Shown here: one piece after another, positions 10,061 through 20,042 of the stretch
Position numbering within the stretch: the stretch's first letter is position 1
Layout of the letters: every line of letters begins with the position of its first letter
DNA from: Tenrec ecaudatus
Taxonomy: Eukaryota > Chordata > Mammalia > Afrosoricida > Tenrecidae
Direction of reading: 5' to 3'
NCBI RefSeq assembly: GCF_050624435.1
Contig: NW_027459203.1
Coordinates: 33,190 to 97,189 of the forward strand
Length of the DNA stretch: 64,000 bases
Program-made: the position numbers and the translations under genes
The notes under the pieces: generated by a model
What the model saw: only the letters and a program-made list of their open reading frames with translations
Told to the model about the DNA's origin: nothing
Database searches by the model: none

Positions 10061-12762
10061 CTTTAGGCTCCCCTAGGCTAAGGCTAGGGCTCCCATAGCC
10101 TTCAGGCTAGGGCAACCCTAGGCTTTAGGCTAGGGCTCCCCTAGGCTAAGGCTAGGGCTCCCCTAGCCTTCAGGCTAGGGCACCCCTAGGCTTTAGGCTC
10201 CCCTAGGGTAAGGCTAGGGCTCCCGTAGCCTTCAGGCTAGGGCACCCCTAGGCTTTAGGCTCCCCTAGGCTAAGGCTAGGGCTCCCCTAGCCTTCAGGCT
10301 AGGGCACCCCTAGGCTTTAGGCTAGGGCTCCCCTAGGCTAAGGCTAGGGCTCCCCTAGCCTTCAGGCTGGGGCACCCCTAGGCTTTAGGCTCCCCTAGGC
10401 TAAGGCTAGGGCTCCCCTAGCCTTCAGGCTAGGGCACCCCTAGGCTTTAGGCTAGGGCTCCCCTAGGCTAAGGCTAGGGCTCCCCTAGCCTTCAGGCTAG
10501 GGCACCCCTAGGCTTTAGGCTCCCCTAGGCTAAGGCTAGGGCTCCCCTAGCCTTCAGGCTAGGGCACCCCTAGGCTTTAGGCTAGGGCTCCCCTAGCCTT
10601 CAGGCTAGGGCACCCCTAGGCTTTAGGCTCCCCTAGGCTAAGGCTAGGGCTCCCCTAGCCTTCAGTCTAGGGCACCCCTAGGCTTTAGGCTAGGGCTCCC
10701 CTAGGCTAAGGCTAGGGCTCCCCTAGCCTTCAGGCTAGGGCACCCCTAGGCTTTAGGCTCCCCTAGGCTAAGGCTAGGGCTCCCCTAGCCTTCAGGCTAG
10801 GGCACCCCTAGGCTTTAGGCTAGGGCTCCCCTAGGCTAAGGCTAGGGCTCCCCTAGCCTTCAGGTTAAGGCACCCCTAGGCTTTAGGCTCCCCTAGGCTA
10901 AGGCTATGGCTCCCCTAGCCTTCAGGCTAGGGCACCCCTAGGCGTTAGGCTAGGGCTCCCCTAGGCTAAGGCTAGGGCTCCCCTAGCCTTCAGGCTAGGG
11001 CACCCCTAGGCTTTAGGCTCCCCTAGGCTAAGGCTAGGGCTCCCCTAGCCTTCAGGCTAGGGCACCCCTAGGCTTTAGGCTAGGGCTCCCCTAGGCTAAG
11101 GCTAGGGCTCCCCTAGCCTTCAGGCTAGGGCACCGCTAGGCTTTAGGCTCCCCTAGGCTAAGGCTAGGGCTCCCCTAGCCTTCAGGCTAGGGCACCCCTA
11201 GGCTTTAGGCTAGGGCTCCCCTAGGCTAAGGCTAGGGCTCCCCTAGCCTTCAGGCTAGGGCACCCCTAGGCTTTAGGCTCCCCTAGGCTAAGGCTAGGGC
11301 TCCCCTAGCCTTCAGGCTAGGGCACCCCTAGGCTTTAGGCTAGGGCTCCCCTAGGCTAAGGATAGGGCTCTCCTAGCCTTCAGGCTAGGGCACCCCTAGG
11401 CTTTAGGCTCCCCTAGGCTAAGGCTAGGGCTCCCATAGCCTTCAGGCTAGGGCAACCCTAGGCTTTAGGCTAGGGCTCCCCTAGGCTAAGGCTAGGGCTC
11501 CCCTAGCCTTCAGGCTAGGGCACCCCTAGGCTTTAGGCTCCCCTAGGGTAAGGCTAGGGCTCCCGTAGCCTTCAGGCTAGGGCACCCCTAGGCTTTAGGC
11601 TCCCCTAGGCTAAGGCTAGGGCTCCCCTAGCCTTCAGGCTAGGGCACCCCTAGGCTTTAGGCTAGGGCTCCCCTAGGCTAAGGCTAGGGCTCCCCTAGCC
11701 TTCAGGCTGGGGCACCCCTAGGCTTTAGGCTCCCCTAGGCTAAGGCTAGGGCTCCCCTAGCCTTCAGGCTAGGGCACCCCTAGGCTTTAGGCTAGGGCTC
11801 CCCTAGGCTAAGGCTAGGGCTCCCCTAGCCTTCAAGCTAGGGCACCCCTAGGCTTTAGGCTCCCCTAGGCTAAGGCTAGGGCTCCCCTAGCCTTCAGGCT
11901 AGGGCACCCCTAGGCTTTAGGCTAGGGCTCCCCTAGGCTAAGGCTAGGGCTCCCCTAGCCTTCAGGCTAGGGCACCCCTAGGCTTTAGGCTCCCCTAGGC
12001 TAAGGCTAGGGCTCCCCTAGCCTTCAGTCTAGGGCACCCCTAGGCTTTAGGCTAGGGCTCCCCTAGGCTAAGGCTAGGGCTCCCCTAGCCTTCAGGCTAG
12101 GGCACCCCTAGGCTTTAGGCTCCCCTAGGCTAAGGCTAGGGCTCCCCTAGCCTTCAGGCTAGGGCACCCCTAGGCTTTAGGCTAGGGCTCCCCTAGGCTA
12201 AAGCTAGGGCTCCCCTAGCCTTCAGGCTAGGGCACCCCTAGGCTTTAGGCTCCCCTAGGCTAAGGCTATGGCTCCCCTAGCCTTCAGGCTAGGGCACCCC
12301 TAGGCGTTAGGCTAGGGCTCCCCTAGGCTAAGGCTAGGGCTCCCCTAGCCTTCAGGCTAGGGCACCCCTAGGCTTTAGGCTCCCCTAGGCTAAGGCTAGG
12401 GCTCCCCTAGCCTTCAGGCTAGGGCACCCCTAGGCCTTAGGCTAGGGCTCCCCTAGGCTAAGGCTAGGGCTCCCCTAGCCTTCAGGCTAGGGCACCGCTA
12501 GGCTTTAGGCTCCCCTAGGCTAAGGCTAGGGCTCCCCTAGCCTTCAGGCTAGGGCACCCCTAGGCTTTAGGCTAGGGCTCCCCTAGGCTAAGGCTAGGGC
12601 TCCCCTAGCCTTCAGGCTAGGGCACCCCTAGGCTTTAGGCTCCCCTAGGCTAAGGCTAGGGCTCCCCTAGCCTTCAGGCTAGGGCACCCCTAGGCTTTAG
12701 GCTAGGGCTCCCCTAGGCTAAGGCTAGGGCTCCCCTAGCCTTCAGGCTAGGGCACCCCTAGG
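10061..12762. repeat. Local tandem duplication of about 1.34-1.36 kb inside Ea, copy 1
   Basis: A series of rare variants appears twice, 1340 bp apart: tcccatagcc at 10091/11431, ccctagggta at 10201/11541 and ctggggca at 10367/11707. Beyond about 10590 the spacing becomes 1362 bp: cagtctaggg at 10663/12025, aggctatggc at 10901/12263, ggcgttagg at 10941/12303, caccgctagg at 11131/12493. The 22-bp change equals one m3 module missing from the first copy at about 10595. Outer ends are approximate. It recurs in super-repeat copy 2 (for example 40324 and 41664), so it is older than the 30-kb duplication. Confidence 0.85.
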
Positions 12763-15700
12763 CTTTAGGCTCCCCTAGGCTAAGGCTAGGGCTCCCCTAG
12801 CCTTCAGGCTAGGGCACCCCTAGGCTTTAGGCTAGGGCTCCCCTAGGCTAAGGCTAGGGCTCCCCTAGCCTTCAGGCTAGGGCACCCCTAGGCTTTAGGC
12901 TCCCCAAGGCTAAGGCTAGGGCTCCCCTAGCCTTCAGGCTAGGGCACCCCTAGGCTTTAGGCTAGGGCTCCCCTAGGCTAAGGCTAGGGCTCTCCTAGCC
13001 TTCAGGCTAGGGCACCCCTAGGCTTTAGGCTCCCCTAGGCTAAGGCTAGGGCTCCCCTAGCCTTCAGGCTAGGGCACCCCTAGGCTTTAGGCTAGGGCTC
13101 CCCTAGGCTAAGGCTAGGGCTCCCCTAGCCTTCAGGCTAGGGCACCCCTAGGCTTTAAGCTCCCCTAGGCTAAGGCTAGGGCTCCCCTAGCCTTCAGGCT
13201 AGGGCACCCCTAGGCTTTAGCCTAGGGCTCCCCTAGGCTAAGGCTAGGGCTCCCCTAGCCTTCAGGCTAGGGCACCCCTAGGCTTTAGGCTAGGGCTCCC
13301 CTAGGCTAAGGCTAGGGCTCCCCTAGCCTTCAGGCTAGGGCACCCCTAGGCTTTAGCCTAGGGCACCCCTAGGCTAAGGCTAGGGCTCCCCTAGCCTTCA
13401 GGCTAGGGCACCCCTAGGCTTTAGGCTAGGGTTCCCCTAGGCTAAGGCTAGGGCTCCCCTAGCCTTCAGGCTAGGGCACCCCTAGGCTTTAGGCTCCCCT
13501 AGTCTAAGGCTAGGGCTCCCCTAGCCTTCAGGCTAGGGCACCCCTAGGCTTTAGGCTAGGTCTCCCCTAGGCTAAGGCTAGGGCTCCCCTAGCCTTCAGG
13601 CTAGGGCACCCCTAGGCTTTAGGCTCCCCTAGGCTAAGGCTAGGGCTCCCCTAGCTTCAGGCTAGGGCACCCCTAAGCTTTAGGCTCCCCTAGGCTAAGG
13701 CTAGGGCTCCCCTAGCCTTCAGGCTAGGGCACCCCTAGGCTTTAGGCTAGGGCTCCCCTAGGCTAAGGCTAGGGCTCCCCTAGCCTTCAGGCTAGGGCAC
13801 CCCTAGGCTTTAGGCTCCCCTAGGCTAAGGCTAGGGCTCCCCTAGCCTTCAGGCTAGGGCACCCCTAGGCTTTAGGCTAGGGCTCCCCTAGGCTAAGGCT
13901 AGGGCTCCCCTAGCCTTCAGGCTAGGGCACCCCTAGGCTTTAGGCTCCCCTAGGCTAAGGCTAGGGCTCCCCTAGCCTTCAGGCTAGGGCACCCCTAGGC
14001 TTTAGGCTAGGGCTCCCCTAGGCTAAGGCTAGGGCTCCCCTAGCCTTCAGGCTAGGGCACCCCTAGGCTTTAGGCTCCCCTAGGCTAAGGCTAGGGCTCC
14101 CATAGCCTTCAGGCTAGGGCACCCCTAGGCTTTAGGCTAGGGCTCCCCTAGGCTAAGGCTAGGGCTCCCCTAGCCTTCAGGCGAGGGCACCCCTAGGCTT
14201 TAGGCTCCCCTAGGCTAAGGCTAGGGCTCCCATAGCCTTCAGGCTAGGGCACCCCTAGGCTTTAGGCTAGGGCTCCCCTAGGCTAAGGCTAGGGCTCCCC
14301 TAGCCTTCAGGCTAGGGCACCCCTAGGCTTTAGGCTCCCCTAGGCTAAGGCTAGGGCTCCCCTAGCCTTCAGGCTAGGGCACCCCTAGGCTTTAGGCTAG
14401 GGCTCCCCTAGGCTAAGGCTAGGGCTCCCCTAGCCTTCAGGCTAGGGCACCAATAGGCTTTAGGCTCCCCTAGGCTAAGGCTAGGGCTCCCCTAGCCTTC
14501 AGGCTAGGGCACCCCTAGGCTTTAGGCTAGGGCTCCCCTAGGCTAAGGCTAGGGCTCCCCTAGCCTTCAGGCTAGGGCACCCCTAGGCTTTAGGCTCCCC
14601 TAGGCTAAGGCTAGGGCTCCACTAGCCTTCAGGCTAGGGCACCCCTAGGCTTTAGGGTAGGGCTCCCCTAGGCTAAGGCTAGGGCTCCCCTAACCTTCAG
14701 GCTAGGGCACCCCTAGGCTTTAGGCTAGGGCTCCCCTAGGCTAAGGCTAGGGCTACCCTAGCCTTCAGGCTAGGGCACCCCTAGGCTTTAGGCTCCCCTA
14801 GGCTAAGGCTAGGGCTCCCCTAGCCTTCAGGCTAGGGCACCCCTAGGCTTTAGGCTAGGGCTCCCCTAGGCTAAGGCTAGGGCTCCCCTAGCCTTCAGGC
14901 TAGGGCACCCCTAGGCTTTAGGCTCCCCTAGGCTAAGGCTAGGGCTCCCCTAGCCTTCAGGCTAGGGCACCCCTAGGCTTTAGGCTAGGGCTCCCCTAGG
15001 CTAAGGCTAGGGCTCCCCTAGCCTTCAGGCTAGGGCACCCCTAGGCTTTAGGGTCCCCTAGGCTAAGGCTAGGGCTCCCCTAGCCTTCAGGCGAGGGCAC
15101 CCCTAGGCTTTAGGCTAGGGCTCCCCTAGGCTAAGGCTAGGGCTCCCCTAGCCTTCAGCCTAGGGCACCCCTAGGCTTTAGGCTCCCCTAGGCTAAGGCT
15201 AGGGCTCCCCTAGCCTTCAGGCTAGGGCACCCCTAGGCTTTAGGCTAGGGCTCCCCTAGGCTAAGGCTAGGGCTCCCCTAGACTTCAGGCTAGGGCACCC
15301 CTAGGCTTTAGGCTCCCCTAGGCTAAGGCTAGGGCTCCCCTAGCCTTCAGGCTAGGGCACCCCTAGGCTTTAGGCTAGGGCTCCCCTAGGCTAAGGCTTC
15401 GGCTCCCCTAGCCTTCAGGCTAGGGCACGCCTAGGCTTTAGGCTCCCCTAGGCTAAGGCTAGGGCTCCCCTAGCCTTCAGGCTAGGGCACCCCTAGGCTT
15501 TAGGCTAGGGCTCCCCTAGGCTAAGGCTAGGGATCCCCTAGCCTTCAGGCTAGGGCACCCCTAGGCTTTAGGCTCCCCTAGGCTAAGGCAAGGGCTCCCC
15601 TAGCCTTCAGGCAAGGGCACCCCTAGGCTTTAGGCTAGGGCTCCCCTAGGCTAAGGCTAGGGCTCCCCTAGCCTTCAGGCTAGGGCACCCCTAGGCTTTA

Positions 15701-16054
15701 GGCTCCCCTAGGCTTAGGCTAGGGCTCCCCTAGCCTTCAGGCTAGGGCACCCCTAGGCTTTAGGCTAGGGCTCCCCTAGGCTAAGGCTATGGCTACCCTA
15801 GCCTTCAGGCTAGGGCACCCCTAGGCTTTAGGCTCCCCTAGGCTAAGGCTAGGGCTCCCCTAGCCTTCAGGCTAGGGCACCCCTAGGCTTTAGGCTAGGG
15901 CTCCCCTAGGCTAAGGCTAGGGCTCCCCTAGCCTTCAGGCTAGGGCACCCCTAGGCTTTAGGCTCCCCTAGGCTAAGGCTAGGGCTCCCCTAGCCTTCAG
16001 GCTAGGGCACCCCTAGGCTTTAGTCTAGGGCTCCCCTAGGCTAAGGCTAGGGCT

Positions 16055-17255
16055 CCCCTAGCCTTCAGGCTAGGGCACCCCTAGGCTTCAGGCTAGGGCT
16101 CCCCTAGGCCAAGGCTAGGGCTCCCCTAGCCTTCAGGCTAGGGCACCACTAGGCTTCAGGCTAGGGCTCCCCTAGGCCAAGGCTAGGGCTCCCCTAGCCT
16201 TCAGGCTAAGGCACCCCTAGGCTTCAGGCTAGGGCTCCCCTAGGCCAAGGCTAGGGCTCCCCTAGCCTTCAGGCTAGGGCACCCCTAGGCTTCAGGCTAG
16301 GGCTCCCCTAGGCCAAGGCTAGGGCTCCCCTAGCCTTCAGGCTAGGGCACCCCTAGGCTTCAGGCTAGGGCTCCCCTAGGCCAAGGCTAGGGCTCCCCTA
16401 GGCCAAGGCTAGGGCTCCCCTAGCCTTCAGGCTAGGGCACCCCTAGGCTTCAGGCTAGGGCTCCCCTAGGCCAAGGCTAGGGCTCCCCTAGCCTTCAGGC
16501 TAGGGCACCCCTAGGCTTCAGGCTAGGGCTCCCCTAGGCCAAGGCTAGGGCTCCCCTAGCCTTCAGGCTAGGGCACCCCTAGGCTTCAGGCTAGGTCTCC
16601 CCTAGGCCAAGGCTAGGGCTCCCCTAGCCTTCAGGCTAGGGCACCCCTAGGCTTCAGGCTAGGGCTCCCCTAGGCCAAGGCTAGGGCTCCCCTAGCCTTC
16701 AGGCTAGGGCACCCCTAGGCTTCAGGCTAAGGCTCCCCTAGGCCAAGGCTAGGGCTCCCCTAGCCTTCAGGCTAGGGCACCCCTAGGCTTCAGGCTAGGG
16801 CTCCCCTAGGCCAAGGCTAGGGCTCCCCTAGCCTTCAGGCTAGGGCACCCCTCGGCTTCAGGCTAGGGCTCCCCTAGGCCAAGGCTAGGGCTCCCCTAGC
16901 CTTCAGGCTAGGGCACCCCTAGGCTTCAGGCTAGGGCTCCCCTAGGCCAAGGCTAGGGCTCCCCTAACCTTCAGGCTAGGGCACCCCTAGGCTTCAGGCT
17001 AGGGCTCCCCTAGGCCAAGGCTAGGGCTCCCCTAGCCTTCAGGCTAGGGCACCCCTAGGCTTCAAGCTAGGGCACCCCTAGGCTTCAGGCTAGGGCTACC
17101 CTAGGCCAAGGGTAGGGCTCCCCTAGCCTTCAGGCTAGGGCACCCCTAGGCTTCAGGCTAGGGCTCCCCTAGGCCAAGGCTAGGGCTCCCCTAGCCTTCA
17201 GGCTAGGGCACACCTAGGCTTCAGGCTAGGGCTCCCCTAGGCCAAGGCTAGGGCA
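16055..17255. repeat. Satellite block F (68-bp unit with ccaagg, 17 units plus two extra modules), first F block of copy 1
   Basis: The unit is m1 + 23-bp cttcaggctagggct + 22-bp m3 variant with taggccaagg. The length 1201 bp equals 17 x 68 plus one extra m3 (about 16380-16420) and one extra m2 (about 17063-17085, with cttcaagct). GC is about 66% and the consensus has no CpG. It differs from the long E unit only by t-to-c changes in m2 (ctttagg to cttcagg) and m3 (ctaagg to ccaagg). Private variants include caccactagg at about 16145, ctaaggca at about 16207, cctcggctt at about 16850 and ccaagggt at about 17105. Confidence 0.94.
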
Positions 17256-20042
17256 CCCCTAGGCTTTAGGTTCCCCTAGGCTAATGCTAAGGCTCCCCTA
17301 GCCTTCAGGCTAGGGCACCCCTAGGCTTTAGGCTAGGGCTCCCCTAGGTTAAGGCTATGGCTCCCCTAGCCTTCAGGCTAGGGCACCCCTAGGCTTTAGG
17401 CTAGGGCTCCCCTAGGGTAAGGCTAGGGCTCCCCTAGCCTTCAGGCTAGGGCACCCCTAGGCTTTAGGCTCCCCTAGGCTAAGGCTAGGGCTCCCCTAGC
17501 CTTCAGGCTAGGGCACCCCTAGGCTTTAGGCTAGGGCTCCCCTAGGCTAAGGCTAGGGCTCCCCTAACCTTCAGGCTAGGGCACCCCTAGGCTTTAGGCT
17601 AGGGCTCCCCTAGGCTAAGGCTAGGGCTCCCCTAGCCTTCAGGCTAGGGCACCCCTAGGCTTTAGGCTCCCCTAGGCTAAGGCTAGGGCTCCCCTAGCCT
17701 TCAGGCTAGGGCACCCCTAGGCTTTAGGCTAGGGCTCCCCTAGGCTAAGGCTAGGGCTCCCCTAGCCTTCAGGCTAGGGCACCCCTAGGCTTTAGGCTCC
17801 CCTAGGCTAAGGCTAGGGCTCCCCTAGCCTTCAGGCTAGGGCACCCCTAGGCTTTAGGCTCCCCTAGGCTAAGGCTAGGGCTCCCCTAGCCTTCAGGCTA
17901 GGGCACCCCTAGGCTTTAGGCTAGGGCTCCCCTAGGCTAAGCCTAGGGCTCCCCTAGCCTTCAGGCTAGGGCACCCCTAGGCTTTAGGCTCCCCTAGGCT
18001 AAGGCTAGGGTTCCCCTAGCCTTCAGGCTAGGGCACCCCTAGGCTTTAGGCTAGGGCTCCCCTAGGCTAAGGCTAGGGCTCCCTTAGCCTTCAGCCTAGG
18101 GCAGCCCTAGGCTTTAGGCTCCCCTAGGCTAAGGCTAGGGCTCCCCTAGCCTTCAGGCTAGGGCACCCCTAGGCTTTAGGCTAGGGCTCCCCTAGGCTAA
18201 GGCTAGGGCTCCCCTAGACTTCAGGCTAGGGCACCCCTAGGCTTTAGGCTCCCCTAGGCTAAGGCTAGGGCTCCCCTAGCCTTCAGGCTAGGGCACCCCT
18301 AGGCTTTAGGCTAGGGCTCCCCTAGGCTAAGGCTAGGGCTCCCCTAGCCTTCAGGCTAGGGCACGCCTAGGCTTTAGGCTCCCCTAGGCTAAGGCTAGGG
18401 CTCCTCTAGCCTTCAGGCTAGGGCACCCCTAGGCTTTAGGCTAGGGCTCCCCTAGGCTAAGGCTAGGGCTCCCCTAGCCTTCAGGCTAGGGCACCCCTAG
18501 GCTTTAGGCTCCCCTAGGCTAAGGCTAGGGCTCCCCTAGCCTTTAGGCTAGGGCACCCCTAGGCTTTAGGCTAGGGCTCCCCTAGGCTAAGGCTAGGGCT
18601 CCCCTAGCCTTCAGGCTAGGGCACCCCTAGGCTTCAGGCTAGGGCTCCCCTAGGCCAAGGCTAGGGCTCCCCTAGCCTTCAGGCTAGGGCACACCTAGGC
18701 TTCAGGCTAGGGCTCCCCTAGGCCAAGGCTAGGGCACCCCTAGGCTTTAGGTTCCCCTAGGCTAATGCTAAGGCTCCCCTAGCCTTCAGGCTAGGGCACC
18801 CCTAGGCTTTAGGCTAGGGCTCCCCTAGGTTAAGGCTATGGCTCCCCTAGCCTTCAGGCTAGGGCACCCCTAGGCTTTAGGCTAGGGCTCCCCTAGGCTA
18901 AGGCTAGGGCTCCCCTAGCCTTCAGGCTAGGGCACCCCTAGGCTTTAGGCTCCCCTAGGCTAAGGCTAGGGCTCCCCTAGCCTTCAGGCTAGGGCACCCC
19001 TAGGCTTTAGGCTAGGGCTCCCCTAGGCTAAGGCTAGGGCTCCCCTAACCTTCAGGCTAGGGCACCCCTAGGCTTTAGGCTAGGGCTCCCCTAGGCTAAG
19101 GCTAGGGCTCCCCTAGCCTTCAGGCTAGGGCACCCCTAGGCTTTAGGCTCCCCTAGGCTAAGGCTAGGGCTCCCCTAGCCTTCAGGCTAGGGCACCCCTA
19201 GGCTTTAGGCTAGGGCTCCCCTAGGCTAAGGCTATGGCTCCCCTAGCCTTCAGGCTAGGGCACCCCTAGGCTTTAGGCTTCCCTAGGCTAAGGCTAGGGC
19301 TCCCCTAGCCTTCAGGCTAGGGCACCCCTAGGCTTTAGGCTCCCCTAGGCTAAGGCTAGGGCTCCCCTAGCCTTCAGGCTAGGGCACCCCTAGGCTTTAG
19401 GCTAGGGCTCCCCTAGGCTAAGGCTAGGGCTCCCCTAGCCTTCAGGCTAGGGCACCCCTAGGCTTTAGGCTCCCCTAGGCTAAGGCTAGGGCTCCCCTAG
19501 CCTTCAGGCTAGGGCACCCCTAGGCTTTAGGCTAGGGCTCCCCTAGGCTAAGGCTAGGGCTCCCTTAGCCTTCAGCCTAGGGCTCCCCTAGCCTTCAGGC
19601 TAGGGCACACCTAGGCTTTAGGCTAGGGCTCCCCTAGGCTAAGGCTAGGGCTCCCCTAGACTTCAGGCTAGGGCACCCCTAGGCTTTAGGCTCCCCTAGG
19701 CTAAGGCTAGGGCTCCCCTAGCTTTCAGGCTAGGGCACCCCTAGGCTTTAGGCTAGGGCTCCCCTAGGCTAAGGCTAGGGCTCCCCTAGCCTTCAGGCTA
19801 GGGCACGCCTAGGCTTTAGGCTCCCCTAGGCTAAGGCTAGGGCTCCTCTAGCCTTCAGGCTAGGGCACCCCTAGGCTTTAGGCTAGGGCTCCCCTAGGCT
19901 AAGGCTAGGGCTCCCCTAGCCTTCAGGCTAGGGCACCCCTAGGCTTTAGGCTCCCCTAGGCTAAGGCTAGGGCTCCCCTAGCCTTTAGGCTAGGGCACCC
20001 CTAGGCTTTAGGCTAGGGCTCCCCTAGGCTAAGGCTAGGGCT
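17120..20042. repeat. 1.48-kb tandem segmental duplication across the F/E boundary, copy 1
   Basis: Segment 17120-18600 is repeated directly as 18601-20042. Shared markers include gggcacacc, the jump from ccaagg units to E units with ggttcccc at 17269/18750 (spacing 1481), aatgctaagg, gttaaggctatgg, cccttagcc with cagcct, agactt at 18216/19658, gcacgcc at 18362/19804 and agcctttagg. The second copy lacks 39 bp after the cagcct variant (17-bp m2 + 22-bp m3), so spacing falls to 1442 bp beyond it. This explains why a two-unit island of F sequence (18601-18736) sits inside block Eb. Confidence 0.9.

Larger units (their letters stand above)
8079..16054. repeat. Satellite block Ea (alternating 62/68-bp units, 130-bp dimer), copy 1
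   Basis: Two unit forms alternate: m1 + 17-bp m2 (ctttaggct) + m3 = 62 bp, and m1 + 23-bp m2 (ctttaggctagggct) + m3 = 68 bp. The dimer period is 130 bp (for example ctttaggctc at 8851 and 8981). The opening unit 8079-8140 is transitional: its m1 still has ctcggg, followed by ctttaagct and ggataagg. GC is about 63% and the consensus has no CpG. This block is clearly more heterogeneous than A or C, with substitutions in many units. The stretch at about 9440-9720 is irregular, with consecutive m2 modules, F-like cttcagg and several caaggg variants. Alternation is broken in places by two short or two long units in a row. No open frame and no gene. Confidence 0.94.
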
